From Lactobacillus mulieris (lineage in GTDB: Bacteria > Bacillota > Bacilli > Lactobacillales > Lactobacillaceae), in contig NZ_SDGL01000004.1 in assembly GCF_007095465.1 (NCBI RefSeq), positions 1-64,000 of the forward strand: DNA of 64,000 nt, in the 5' to 3' direction. Below are positions 46,037 to 55,789 of this stretch, one piece after another. Under the pieces are notes generated by a model that worked only from the letters and a program-made list of their open reading frames with translations, did no database searches and was not told the DNA's origin. The position numbers were made by a program, and so were the translations under genes. Numbering within the stretch: position 1 is the stretch's first letter; the number at the start of each line of letters is the position of its first letter.

Positions 46037-46955
46037 AAATCATAGTATTTTTTTCGTTAAAACTATTTCGACAATATTTTTCAGCGTAACTTTGAAAACG
46101 TTGCACAACTGGTGGTAAAAAGTGATTTGCTTTAGTAATGGCATAAATTGGGTGGACTACTGCCTTATCTTTAATAGGTAACAGTTTCACTATCCCACTA
46201 CTTAATTGTGACATATGAGGTACGATTGCAACCCCAAAGTTATAACGAACAAACCCTAAGACCGAATGATCTTCCTGAACTTCGACAGCTACTTTTGGTT
46301 TTATGTTTGCTTGATCGAATATTTTTTTGAGAAAAATTCCTAAGCCACTGTTACGCTGATAAAGTACCATAGGATATTTAGCTAGTTCGGAAAGAGTAAC
46401 CTCATCTTTTTTAGCAAGAGGATGGTTAAAGGGAACAGCAGCTAATAATTCTTGATTTACTAGGTGAAATTGGTTAACTTGCGCTACCAGAGCAGGAGTT
46501 GTAGCTTTTGATGCAAAAACTAAATCAAGTTTTTCTTCTAGTAATTCTTCAATTAATTTATCTGTAATATCTTGGCTATACGAAAAAGTGATTTTCTTAG
46601 CAGTTGGATTATTTTTAAAGGTTGAAACTAACTCAGGTACTAGGTCTTGGCCCATAGTATAGGTAAATCCTAAATGAATATGTCCTTGATTAATATCATG
46701 CAATTCTGCAACGTATTCATTGCCCTTTTTTAAGGCATCTAGGCTTGCTTCTACGTGCTTTAAATAGATGCGACCATAATTGGTTAACTTAATATTACGA
46801 CCTTCTTTTTCAAATAATGGCACTCCTAATTCATCTTCAATACTGTTAATTGCATATGAAAGAGAAGGTTGGGAGATACCTAAAGATTCTGCAGCTCGTG
46901 CCATGTGTTCAGTATGAGCTAATTCTACAAAGAATTCCAAGTGTCTTAAATTCAT
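46035..46955 (-). CDS. LysR-family regulator (first of two paralogues)
   Basis: The 306-residue protein has the LysR helix-turn-helix (MNLRHLEFFVELAHTEHMAR ... LGISQPSLSYAI) and a two-lobed effector domain. Its first 70 residues are nearly the same as those of the LysR at 50066 (TEHMA-AAE-LGI-QPSLSYAI), so both may bind related operators. It diverges from the shikimate dehydrogenase gene and probably controls it and itself. Confidence 0.9.
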   Translation of the reverse strand: MNLRHLEFFVELAHTEHMARAAESLGISQPSLSYAINSIEDELGVPLFEKEGRNIKLTNYGRIYLKHVEASLDALKKGNEYVAELHDINQGHIHLGFTYTMGQDLVPELVSTFKNNPTAKKITFSYSQDITDKLIEELLEEKLDLVFASKATTPALVAQVNQFHLVNQELLAAVPFNHPLAKKDEVTLSELAKYPMVLYQRNSGLGIFLKKIFDQANIKPKVAVEVQEDHSVLGFVRYNFGVAIVPHMSQLSSGIVKLLPIKDKAVVHPIYAITKANHFLPPVVQRFQSYAEKYCRNSFNEKNTMI

Positions 46956-47036
46956 AAAATTTCTCCTCGAATTTACAGGATAAATAATAAACTGTCTTTA
47001 TTGATAAATTGAACTAGTTTTATTTATTGCTTACTT

Positions 47037-47050
47037 TGAAAACGATACCA
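47037..47050. promoter_or_regulatory. cre site before the aroE-like operon
   Basis: TGAAAACGATACCA fits the cre consensus TGNAANCGNTNNCA at all positions, 56 bp before the aroE-like start. CcpA repression is inferred. Confidence 0.75.
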
Positions 47051-47105
47051 TAAAAAGTGAATTGAGAACATATTAACAAAGATTTTTATTAAGGAGATTT
47101 TAATT

Positions 47106-48029
47106 ATGACAAATAAAATAACTGGTGTAAATGGTCCTATTAATGGTTGGCTTGATGGTCATACCTACTTAATTGGTTTGATGGCTTACCCAATCCGCCA
47201 CTCAATGTCTCCAACAATGCACAATAATGCTTTTGCAAAATTAGGTTTAAACTTTACTTACCTTTGCTTTGAAATTGATAACAAGAAGTTACCTAAGGCA
47301 GTTGAAGCTATTAGAACTTTGGATATGCGTGGTTCAAATGTTTCTATGCCTAATAAAAAAGAAGTTATTAAATACTTAGATAAATTATCTCCAGCTTCAG
47401 AAATGTGTGATGCTGTAAACACTATTGTTAACGATAATGGCGTTTTAACAGGCTACACTACTGACGGAATTGGCTTTATGAAGAGCTTGGAAGATGAAGG
47501 TATTGATATCCGTGGTAAGAAGATGTGTTTAGCTGGTGCTGGCGGTGCCGCAACTCCAATTGCTGTTCAAGCTGCTCTTGATGGTGTTAGTGAAATTGAA
47601 ATTTTTAACCTTAACGATGATAAATGGTCTCAAGCTGAAAAGAATGTGAAGACAATCAATGAAAAGACTAACTGTAAGGCTAGTTTACACCACTTGGAAG
47701 ACAAAGATGACTTCAAGCGTGCCATTAGTGAATGCGACATCTATTGTGATGCAACAGGTGTTGGGATGAAGCCTCTTGAAGATATGACTTTAGTTGAAGA
47801 TCCTAGTTGGTTCCACGAAGATATGACTGTCTTTGACACCGTTTATGCTCCAAGAACTACTAAGCTAATGAAAGTCGCTCAAAAAGCTGGTGTAAAGCAT
47901 GTTTTAAATGGTATCGGCATGATGATTGAACAAGGGGCTGCCGCATTTAAGCTTTGGACTGGTGAAGACATGCCAACTGATTATATTCGTCAAGTTATTT
48001 TTGAAAATGATGCTAAAGATAATAATTAA
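47106..48029 (+). CDS. aroE: Shikimate/quinate dehydrogenase (AroE/YdiB type)
   Basis: The 307-residue enzyme shows YPIRHSMSPTMHN (substrate Ser pair, about 28-40), NVSMPNKKE (catalytic Lys84), YTTDGIGF (catalytic Asp120) and the Rossmann loop GAGGAAT (144-150). The strand after it reads EIFNLNDDKW, with Asp rather than the NADP-binding Arg of biosynthetic AroE, suggesting NAD use as in catabolic quinate/shikimate dehydrogenases. An MFS and an aroD gene follow. In a genus with little aromatic biosynthesis this favours a catabolic role. Confidence 0.87.
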   Translation: MTNKITGVNGPINGWLDGHTYLIGLMAYPIRHSMSPTMHNNAFAKLGLNFTYLCFEIDNKKLPKAVEAIRTLDMRGSNVSMPNKKEVIKYLDKLSPASEMCDAVNTIVNDNGVLTGYTTDGIGFMKSLEDEGIDIRGKKMCLAGAGGAATPIAVQAALDGVSEIEIFNLNDDKWSQAEKNVKTINEKTNCKASLHHLEDKDDFKRAISECDIYCDATGVGMKPLEDMTLVEDPSWFHEDMTVFDTVYAPRTTKLMKVAQKAGVKHVLNGIGMMIEQGAAAFKLWTGEDMPTDYIRQVIFENDAKDNN

Positions 48030-48065
48030 AAGCTATTATTTTACTGAGTAGATATGGGGATAGTT

Positions 48066-49253
48066 ATGAAGAATAAATATACACCTACGGCCCTAGCGCT
48101 TTATTTCAATTATTTTGTTCATGGGATGGGCGTTATTATCCTGTCTCAAAATGCAGCTAATTTGGCTCACCAATGGGGAACTACGGAAACTGGTGCTCTT
48201 GCAGTAGTTTCTTCATTAGGAATTGGACGAATTATAAATCTTTTAGCTTCAGGAGTTTTATCTGATAAATTTGGGAGAAAACCATTTGTTCAATTAGGAA
48301 TTGTTACTTATTTTATTTTCTTTGTTGGCATTTTAATGTCACCGAATACGGTTATTGCGTATATTCTAGGAATTTTAGCAGGAATGGCTAATTCGTTCCT
48401 TGATACCGGTACTTATCCAGGTTTGATGGAAATTTATCCAAATTCTAAAGGAACTTCTAATGTTGTATTAAAGGCATTTATTAGTGCAGGGCAATTTTTC
48501 TTACCCTTTATTGTTAGCTTTTTAGCAGCTGCACATATGTGGTATGGATGGTCATTTTTAATTCCAGCAACTATTTTGGTGCTTACTTTTCTTTATTTCA
48601 TGTTTGGTGGAGCTTTCCCAGACTCAAATTCAACTAATAAAACTGTTGAAGAAAAGATAACTGATAATAATGTAAAAACTAATTTATGGTTAGATGGCAC
48701 TTTATTTATTATTTATGGATATATTTCACAAGCAACCTTTTATTTGGTAAGCCAGATGCTTACACAATATGGTCAAAAAATAGGTAATCTTTCGCAAGTA
48801 ACAGCTCACTCATTAGTTAGTTGGTATTCTTTAGGATCAATTATTTGTGTGCTAACTACTGCTGTTTTGGGTAAGAAATTTAGTGAAATTCAATTTGTTC
48901 CTATTTACACTTTAGGTGCATTTATTTCATTAGCCCTAATGTGGTTATATCCTACTAATGCTAGTTTGATGATTATTTTATCGATATTGGTTGGATTTTT
49001 TGCTGCAGGTGGTGTAATGCAATTAGCATTAACAGTCATGGCTGAATTTTTCCCTGCTGGTAAAGGAACAGTTACAGGTTTCTTTTATACAGCAGGTTCA
49101 ATTGCATCATTTACGATACCTTTAGCAATTAATTGGATTGGAAACATGCGAAATGTGATGCTTTTTGATGTGATTATTGCATTAATTGGATTTATTGATA
49201 CTAGTATGATTGCTATGCGGTATAAAAAGATGTTTGGCAAATTAGGAAAGTAG
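48066..49253 (+). CDS. MFS transporter of the hydroaromatic cluster (second)
   Basis: ATG 48066 (with GGGGATAG upstream) gives 395 residues; ATG 48054 is possible. About twelve spans, loop SDKFGRKP, TYPGLMEIYPN and FFAAGGVMQLALTVMAEFFP. Related to the MFS at 42969 (FFAAGGLYQLALTVLG). It lies between shikimate dehydrogenase and dehydroquinate dehydratase genes with gaps of 36 and 8 bp, so it is in the same operon and probably imports quinate or shikimate. Confidence 0.82.
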   Translation: MKNKYTPTALALYFNYFVHGMGVIILSQNAANLAHQWGTTETGALAVVSSLGIGRIINLLASGVLSDKFGRKPFVQLGIVTYFIFFVGILMSPNTVIAYILGILAGMANSFLDTGTYPGLMEIYPNSKGTSNVVLKAFISAGQFFLPFIVSFLAAAHMWYGWSFLIPATILVLTFLYFMFGGAFPDSNSTNKTVEEKITDNNVKTNLWLDGTLFIIYGYISQATFYLVSQMLTQYGQKIGNLSQVTAHSLVSWYSLGSIICVLTTAVLGKKFSEIQFVPIYTLGAFISLALMWLYPTNASLMIILSILVGFFAAGGVMQLALTVMAEFFPAGKGTVTGFFYTAGSIASFTIPLAINWIGNMRNVMLFDVIIALIGFIDTSMIAMRYKKMFGKLGK

Positions 49254-49261
49254 GAAGTATT

Positions 49262-50020
49262 ATGGCGACTGTAAAAATTAGAAATGTGGTTTTAGGTGAA
49301 GGATTACCTAAAATAGCCGTACCTAATGTCGGAAGGACAAGGGAAGAAATTATATCTGCAGCTAAAGAAATTATACAGGCTAAGCCAGATTTGATGGAGT
49401 GGCGGATTGATTATTTTGAAGCAGGTATAAATAATTTTGATACATTGAAAATGGTAGCCCAAGAACTTCGTAAGGTTATGGAAGAAATACCTATTTTAAT
49501 AACTTTCAGAACCAAAAACGAAGGTGGAGTATTATCATTACCTGAAGAAAGATATTTATCTTTGCTTAATCAAATTATTGTAAATAGGTTAGGTGATGCT
49601 GTTGATATTGAACTCTTCCATGATGAAGATACAGTTAAACGGTTAGTTAAAGTGGCGCATCAATATAATGTAATTGTAGTTATGAGCAATCATGATTTTG
49701 ATAAAGTACCTAGTAAAGATATAATCGAATTTAGATTGAAAAAGATGGCCGAATTAGGTGCTGATATCCCTAAATTTGCATGTATGCCACATTCAAGCAT
49801 GGATGTTTTAACTTTATTGATGGCTACTACAGTTGTAAATGAAACTATTTCTAATCCAATCATTACAATGGCAATGGGGGATTTAGGAAAAGTCAGTCGG
49901 ATAGCTGGACAGGTATTTGGATCAAGTTTATCATTTGGTGCTGTTGGTCAGACATCTGCTCCAGGTCAATTAACTATTTCTGATTTGAGAAATGCTGAGA
50001 AGTATTTAGAATTACATTAA
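49262..50020 (+). CDS. aroD: 3-dehydroquinate dehydratase, type I
   Basis: The 252-residue Schiff-base enzyme interconverts 3-dehydroquinate and 3-dehydroshikimate. It has the substrate-binding EWRIDYFE (46-53), the catalytic His144 in MSNHDF and the Schiff-base Lys171 in PKFACMP, and ends with the SFGAVGQTSAPGQL loop. Type I enzymes serve either biosynthesis or quinate use; here the operon with a transporter and dehydrogenase supports the latter. Last gene of its operon. Confidence 0.93.
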   Translation: MATVKIRNVVLGEGLPKIAVPNVGRTREEIISAAKEIIQAKPDLMEWRIDYFEAGINNFDTLKMVAQELRKVMEEIPILITFRTKNEGGVLSLPEERYLSLLNQIIVNRLGDAVDIELFHDEDTVKRLVKVAHQYNVIVVMSNHDFDKVPSKDIIEFRLKKMAELGADIPKFACMPHSSMDVLTLLMATTVVNETISNPIITMAMGDLGKVSRIAGQVFGSSLSFGAVGQTSAPGQLTISDLRNAEKYLELH

Positions 50021-50030
50021 TAATGCATAA

Positions 50031-50061
50031 AAAACCGTTAAAGCAAGGCTTTAACGGTTTT
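50031..50061. terminator. Bidirectional terminator after aroD
   Basis: AAAACCGTTAAAGC and GCTTTAACGGTTTT form a long stem with an AAG loop. Confidence 0.9.
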
Positions 50062-50065
50062 GTTT

Positions 50066-50947
50066 TTATTTTTTATAATATTCTTTGATATAAGCAAGTA
50101 TTCGTTTAGTTGCGGGAGATAAAAAGTGATCTTTCTTAGTTGCTACATAAACTGGATTAATAGCAGCATCACTATCAATATCTAGAAATTTTATTTTGTG
50201 TTGATTAATTAGTTCACTTTTAGGCACAATGGCAACGCCAAAATCTGAATTTACAAAGTTCATTATAGGTGCCGTATCTGCCAAAACCATTGAAATATTA
50301 GGTTCTATCCCGGCTCTTTCAAAGAAAGTATCAATATTTTGTCTTAAACAGTTGACGTGGGGATATGTAATCAATGGATATGAAGCAAGGTCATTAACAC
50401 TGATTTTATCTTGATTAGCTAATGGACTATTAACAGAAACAGCTAAATATAGCTGTTGATCAAATAAATGAGTTAGATTCACTGCTTCTAAATCATCAGG
50501 ATTAGCTACAATTGCTAAGTCTACTTTTTCATCTAGTAGTTTTTTGATAATAATTGATGTGATATCTTGTTCAAAGTAAAAACTGATATGTTGTTCAGGA
50601 TTTTCATGTTTAAAGTTATTTACTATTACAGGTGCTACTTCACGTGCTGCGGATGAAAAACCGAAACGAACAGTTCCACTATTAGTATCAACTAATTCAC
50701 TAATATAAGTGTTTCCCTTACTAAAATCTGCTAAGCCAGCTTTGACATATCTTAAATATATTTCTCCATATTTACTTAACTTAATATTACGTCCATCTTT
50801 TTCAAATAATGGCACACCTAATTCTTTTTCGATACTGCTAATTGCATATGACAAAGATGGCTGCGTTATACCTAAATTTTCAGCAGCTTTTGCCATATGT
50901 TCAGTATGTGCTAGTTCAACGAAAAACTCTAAATGACGTAAATTCAT
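50066..50947 (-). CDS. LysR-family regulator (second paralogue)
   Basis: The 293-residue protein begins with nearly the same helix-turn-helix as the LysR at 46035 (MNLRHLEFFVELAHTEHMAK...GITQPSLSYAI) while the effector domain is much more diverged, which suggests different ligands acting on similar operators. It closes the hydroaromatic cluster, reading towards aroD. Its effector could be a pathway intermediate such as shikimate; that is inference. Confidence 0.9.
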   Translation of the reverse strand: MNLRHLEFFVELAHTEHMAKAAENLGITQPSLSYAISSIEKELGVPLFEKDGRNIKLSKYGEIYLRYVKAGLADFSKGNTYISELVDTNSGTVRFGFSSAAREVAPVIVNNFKHENPEQHISFYFEQDITSIIIKKLLDEKVDLAIVANPDDLEAVNLTHLFDQQLYLAVSVNSPLANQDKISVNDLASYPLITYPHVNCLRQNIDTFFERAGIEPNISMVLADTAPIMNFVNSDFGVAIVPKSELINQHKIKFLDIDSDAAINPVYVATKKDHFLSPATKRILAYIKEYYKK

Positions 50948-51111
50948 TGAAAAAATCCACTCTTTCTATGAAATCCCTAATACCCTCTCTATGAATATAA
51001 AATAAAATAACTAATTATGCAATAGTGTTATATTTAAATAACAAAAAATGTTTACTAAAAAAGAAGCCCTATAACTATATTGATAGAGCTTCTTTTTGGA
51101 GAATTGTTTAC

Positions 51112-52326
51112 TTAATTGTCATAAACGATTACTGCTTCATGCATTTCAACAGCATCCCAAACCTTTTTTATTTCACTAGGTCGAATATTTACACAACCAT
51201 GGGAGCCACCTTTTAGATAGGCAGTCTTTGACCAATCAGTTCGCCAGCTAGCATCGTGTAGTCCACAACCACTTAAAGTAAATGGCATCCAGTAACTTAC
51301 TTTAGATGAATAACTTGAGCCATCATCATTAGTACCTGTTAAAGTACTTGGTGATTGTTTGTATTCAATGTACCAAACACCAGTTGGAGTAGCATCAGAA
51401 GATCCGGAACTAGTTTGAGCAGTTCCAGTTACTACATCATTCAAAGTCACAGCCACTACACCATTTTTAATAATCCATAATTTTTGTTCTTTGATAGAAA
51501 CTACTACATAATTTTTACCTAAGCCATTATTAGTTGTTGTGTATCCAGTACCATAAGTACTATAGCCTTTACCATAAATGTAATTAGAACCATCTATGGT
51601 GGTATCTCCGTTGCTTAGAGCTTTTTCAATTGCAGGAATAGCTGTTTTAGTATTAATGCCCCATCCGTAAGATTTATTAGTTACAGTAATTGTCTTTCCA
51701 TTAGGAGTTGTAAATGAATATGATTTATCTAAAGTTGAGACTTCTGAGTTGATTTGGGACAATTTGGCAGATAAAGCAGAAGTATCAGTAAAGTGGAATT
51801 GGCCACCATAGTATTCAACTGTCTTAAATAAGTTCTTTGCTTCAAGTGAGAAATCTTTTCCCCCAACTTTATAAGTTGTTTTGGCATTGTAAAATTCGGA
51901 TAATTTCTTTTTTGCTTCTTTTAAGGTGTTATCAGCAAAATTCCATTTCTTATCTGATGGAAGAGAAGTATGCTGTTTATTGAAATATTTAGTAACAGTT
52001 TTTTTATCTGTTACTTGAATACCATCTAATTTCATGCTGGTAATTTTACCATCAGTCATTGTTGCAGCTGTTTTAGCGTTTTTGTTAATTTTAGTAACAG
52101 CCTGATTGATTGTTAATCCACCAACTTTAACGCCAAATATTTTTACATTTTTATTAAAATGTTTGCTTGTGTACTTTAGTGTAGCTTGTCGCTGCTCTTC
52201 GATATGATTGTGATAGATAAAACCACCAAACAAAGAAAGGATAACAATTGCAGAAAAAAGAGAAACGAGTATCTTATTTTTTTTAAACCAATTATCTGCA
52301 GTATTTTTTGAATGTTTTCCAGTCAA
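51112..52326 (-). CDS. L,D-transpeptidase with peptidoglycan-binding domain
   Basis: The 404-residue protein has one N-terminal membrane span (about 16-36), a PG_binding_4-like region (about 60-250) and a C-terminal YkuD domain with SHGCVNIRPSEI (catalytic Cys378) and GLHDASWR. Such enzymes form 3-3 peptide cross-links or attach proteins to the wall. The start is TTG 52326, with AGGTGG upstream. Monocistronic. Confidence 0.88.
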   Translation of the reverse strand: MTGKHSKNTADNWFKKNKILVSLFSAIVILSLFGGFIYHNHIEEQRQATLKYTSKHFNKNVKIFGVKVGGLTINQAVTKINKNAKTAATMTDGKITSMKLDGIQVTDKKTVTKYFNKQHTSLPSDKKWNFADNTLKEAKKKLSEFYNAKTTYKVGGKDFSLEAKNLFKTVEYYGGQFHFTDTSALSAKLSQINSEVSTLDKSYSFTTPNGKTITVTNKSYGWGINTKTAIPAIEKALSNGDTTIDGSNYIYGKGYSTYGTGYTTTNNGLGKNYVVVSIKEQKLWIIKNGVVAVTLNDVVTGTAQTSSGSSDATPTGVWYIEYKQSPSTLTGTNDDGSSYSSKVSYWMPFTLSGCGLHDASWRTDWSKTAYLKGGSHGCVNIRPSEIKKVWDAVEMHEAVIVYDN

Positions 52327-52451
52327 AATTTTTTCGCCACCTATTTAAATTTGAATATATTTTACCAAAAAAAGCATTCTATTGCTAAAATGTTGCACTT
52401 TTTTGGTATTATCTAATTAACAGCTTTTTATTAAGTTAAGGAGAAAAAATA

Positions 52452-54989
52452 ATGGGAAAAATCAATCGTTTTTATGATACATTTCACCCTAATCATTATG
52501 ATTTATTCATTAATGTAAATCGGGCCGATAAAAAAATAAATGGTACTTCAACTATTGCTGGTGAAGCATTATCTAAAGAAATATCTGTTCATCAAAAGTT
52601 TATGAGCATTAGTAAGGTAACTCAAGATGGCGAAGCAGTACCTTTTGAAGTAGATGAAAAAGCTGAAGCAATTAAAATTACATTAGCTAAAGCCGGCAAT
52701 ACTACTATCAGCATTGACTATAGTGCACCGCTTACTGATACAATGATGGGTATTTATCCATCGTATTACCAACTAAATGGCAAAAAAGAAGAAATTATTG
52801 GTACTCAATTTGAAACGACTTTTGCTAGACAAGCCTTTCCATGTATTGATGAACCAGAAGCAAAAGCTACTTTTAGTTTAGCTCTTAAATTTGACGAGCA
52901 TGAAGGTGAAACCGCTCTTGCTAACATGCCAGAAATTAAATGTGAAGATGGCGTTCACTATTTTGAAAAGACTGTAAAGATGTCAACTTATCTAGTGGCC
53001 TTTGCCTTTGGTGATTTGCAATCTAAGATGACAGAAACTAAGAGTGGCGTTAAAGTTGGTGTGTTTGCAACTAAGGCACACAAGGCCAAAGAATTACACT
53101 TTGCCTTGGATATTGCTAAGCGTGCAATTGAATTTTATGAAGATTTCTACCAAACACCGTATCCATTACCACATTCATGGCAATTAGCGCTACCAGATTT
53201 TAGTGCTGGTGCAATGGAAAACTGGGGCTTGGTAACTTACCGTGAAGCTTACTTGTTGCTAGATCCAGACAACACTCCACTTGATATGAAGAAGCTAGTG
53301 GCAACTGTTATTACGCACGAACTTGCTCACCAATGGTTTGGTGACCTAGTAACCATGAAGTGGTGGGATAATTTATGGCTTAACGAAAGTTTTGCTAATA
53401 TGATGGAATACTTATCACTTGATCACTTGGAACCTAACTGGAATGTTGGGGAAATGTTCCAATCTTCTGAAGCTCCAGCAGCTTTGACAAGAGATGCAAC
53501 TGATGGTGTTCAATCGGTTTATGTTGAAGTTAAAGATCCAGCAGAGATTGATACTTTATTCGATGGTGCCATTGTTTATGCTAAAGGTTCTAGAATGCTA
53601 GTAATGGTACGAGCACTTTTAGGCGATAAGGCTTTACAAAAAGGACTTAAGTACTACTTTGACCATCACAAATTTGGTAATACTACTGGGGATGACTTAT
53701 GGAATGCCTTGTCAACTGCAACTGATTTGAATATTGCAGAAATTATGCACTCATGGCTCAATCAACCAGGTTATCCTGTAGTGAATGCTTTTGTTGAAGA
53801 TGGCCACTTGAAGTTAGCGCAAAAGCAATTCTTTGTTGGTGAAGGTGAAGATAAGGGCAGAACTTGGCAAATTCCATTAAATGCCAACTTTGAAGCACCA
53901 GCTATTATGACTGAAAAAGAATTAGACTTGGGTGATTACAAGACTTTACGTGAAAAAGCGGGTCATGCATTAAGAATTAATGTTGGCAATACTACTCACT
54001 GTGTTGTTAAGTACGATGAAACTTTAATGAATGATATTCTAGCAGAAGTAGAAGATTTAGATTCAATTAGTAAGTTACAACTTCTTCAAGATTTACGCTT
54101 ACTTAGTGAAGGTCGCGAAAGTTCATATGCTGAAGTTGTTCCTTTACTTGATAAACTTAAAGATTCTAAGTCAAACCTTGTAAATAATGCAATTTACACT
54201 ACAGCTAGAAAGTTACGTCAGTTTGTAACTCCAGATTCAGATGCTGAAAACTACTTGAAGCAGTTCTACAACCGCTTAAGTGAAGAACAAGTTAAGAGAT
54301 TGGGTTGGGATGTAAAACCTGATGAAAGTGATGAAGATAAGTTAACTCGTCCATACGTTTTAAGCGCAAGTCTTTATGGAGGAAATATTGATTCAGTTCG
54401 TGCAGCACACAAGCTTTACCAAGATCATGAAGATGACTTAGAAAGTTTAAATGCGGATGTTCGTCCATATGTTTTAATTAACGAAGTAAAGAATTGTGGC
54501 TCAAGTGCATTAACTGATAAGTTAATTAATCTTTACCAAACTACTAGTGATGCAAGCTTTAAGAGTGATTTAACTGCTGCAATTACTTCATCTAAGAGTG
54601 AAAGTGAACTTGAAAAAGTGGTTTCTTACTTTAAGAATGCTGATATTGTTAAGCCACAAGATTTACGTGGTTGGTTTGCAAGTGTCTTAAATAATAAGCT
54701 AGGTGAACAACTTGCCTGGGATTGGATTAGAAATGAATGGGCATGGCTGGATAAGACTGTTGGTGGTGACATGGAATTCACTACGTTCATTACAGTAATT
54801 GCGAGAAACTTTAAGACAGCTAAGCGCCTTGAGGAATTTAAGGCATTCTTTGAACCTAAACTTGATCAACCAATGTTAACTCGTGAAATTAAGATGGATA
54901 CTAAGGTTATTGAAACTCGTGTTGAATTAGTTGAAGCTGAAAAAGTTAAGGTTAATCAAGCAGTTAAAAATTTATTTATAGAAGAATAA
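52452..54989 (+). CDS. pepN: Aminopeptidase N
   Basis: The 845-residue M1 zinc aminopeptidase frees N-terminal residues from peptides in the cytosol, feeding amino-acid supply in an auxotrophic organism. Motifs: GAMENWG (253-259), HELAHQWFG (zinc His289 and His293, catalytic Glu290) and the third ligand Glu312 in NESFANMMEY. The length is the usual one for lactobacillar PepN. AAGGAG precedes the ATG; it is monocistronic. Confidence 0.96.
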   Translation: MGKINRFYDTFHPNHYDLFINVNRADKKINGTSTIAGEALSKEISVHQKFMSISKVTQDGEAVPFEVDEKAEAIKITLAKAGNTTISIDYSAPLTDTMMGIYPSYYQLNGKKEEIIGTQFETTFARQAFPCIDEPEAKATFSLALKFDEHEGETALANMPEIKCEDGVHYFEKTVKMSTYLVAFAFGDLQSKMTETKSGVKVGVFATKAHKAKELHFALDIAKRAIEFYEDFYQTPYPLPHSWQLALPDFSAGAMENWGLVTYREAYLLLDPDNTPLDMKKLVATVITHELAHQWFGDLVTMKWWDNLWLNESFANMMEYLSLDHLEPNWNVGEMFQSSEAPAALTRDATDGVQSVYVEVKDPAEIDTLFDGAIVYAKGSRMLVMVRALLGDKALQKGLKYYFDHHKFGNTTGDDLWNALSTATDLNIAEIMHSWLNQPGYPVVNAFVEDGHLKLAQKQFFVGEGEDKGRTWQIPLNANFEAPAIMTEKELDLGDYKTLREKAGHALRINVGNTTHCVVKYDETLMNDILAEVEDLDSISKLQLLQDLRLLSEGRESSYAEVVPLLDKLKDSKSNLVNNAIYTTARKLRQFVTPDSDAENYLKQFYNRLSEEQVKRLGWDVKPDESDEDKLTRPYVLSASLYGGNIDSVRAAHKLYQDHEDDLESLNADVRPYVLINEVKNCGSSALTDKLINLYQTTSDASFKSDLTAAITSSKSESELEKVVSYFKNADIVKPQDLRGWFASVLNNKLGEQLAWDWIRNEWAWLDKTVGGDMEFTTFITVIARNFKTAKRLEEFKAFFEPKLDQPMLTREIKMDTKVIETRVELVEAEKVKVNQAVKNLFIEE

Positions 54990-54990
54990 A

Positions 54991-55018
54991 AGAGAGGCGC
55001 TAGATGCGCCTCTCTTTT
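54991..55018. terminator. Bidirectional terminator after pepN
   Basis: AGAGAGGCGC (54991-55000) and GCGCCTCTCT (55006-55015) pair around TAGAT, with a T-run. Confidence 0.9.
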
Positions 55019-55024
55019 TTATGT

Positions 55025-55687
55025 TTAAAATTGTGTTTCTTTAATATCATCTTCAGGACGGTGCTTCATAATTCTTAAAACACGCCACTTGTAGTCAATA
55101 CCATCCGGATAAGGTGATAATTCTACTGTTACTTCCTTATTTTGAAAACTAAAGGGTAGTTCAACTCTTTCATCAATCCATTCAGCTCGCATTGGCTTAT
55201 GATCGAATCCTTCAACTTTAATAGTTTTAGGTAATGGAGACTTAATAAAAACATATACTTGATATTTTGCATGACGATTTTCGCAAATAAAAGAATTAGA
55301 GTCTGCTGTTTTTAAAGTGCTTTTACCACTTTCATTATAGGCGTGACCAAACCAGTGCATCCAATCATTAAGTAAAGTTAGTGCTGCTTTTTGTTCATCA
55401 AGTAAATCACCTATTTCGTCCAATTCTACATTAAAAACTGCATGTTGTTCATTACGTTTAAAATTGATTAACTCATCAATTGCATTAGCACTAGTTAAGT
55501 CAATGCCATGTGCATTAACCAATTCAATAGTATAGTCTTTGCAAGCTTCCTTATATGGAGCTAAATCATTAGCTCCCTCAACACTAATAGCACGAGCGCC
55601 GATATTTCTTGCTAAACGGACTATTTTTTGTGCATTAGCATTGGCATTTACTTTGAAATTTAAAATAATTCCATAATCTGGATTCAC
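55025..55687 (-). CDS. Hypothetical protein with alpha-L-fucosidase-like features
   Basis: The 220-residue protein has an alternating strand-helix N-terminal half (YGIILNFKVNANANAQKIVR; ARAISVEGANDLAPYKEA) and a beta-rich C-terminal half (KYQVYVFIKSPLPKTIKVEG; VTVELSPYPDGIDYKWRVLR) resembling the C-terminal sandwich of fucosidase-type hydrolases. It is too short for a full GH29 enzyme and no catalytic pair can be named. No signal peptide. The function is unknown. Confidence 0.5.
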   Translation of the reverse strand: MNPDYGIILNFKVNANANAQKIVRLARNIGARAISVEGANDLAPYKEACKDYTIELVNAHGIDLTSANAIDELINFKRNEQHAVFNVELDEIGDLLDEQKAALTLLNDWMHWFGHAYNESGKSTLKTADSNSFICENRHAKYQVYVFIKSPLPKTIKVEGFDHKPMRAEWIDERVELPFSFQNKEVTVELSPYPDGIDYKWRVLRIMKHRPEDDIKETQF

Positions 55688-55789
55688 TTTTTAAGCCCTC
55701 CCTTAGGTATTCATTTATATTTTACCGTATAATTGCAGTAAGGAGAAATTTTAGCATTCTCCACATATTAAAAAAGGAAAGATAGTCAT

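Noticed and set aside
47106..50020. Aromatic amino-acid biosynthesis operon
   Set aside because: Only aroE-like and aroD genes occur, mixed with transporters, a reductase and cre sites; aroA, aroB, aroC, aroF and aroK are not here.
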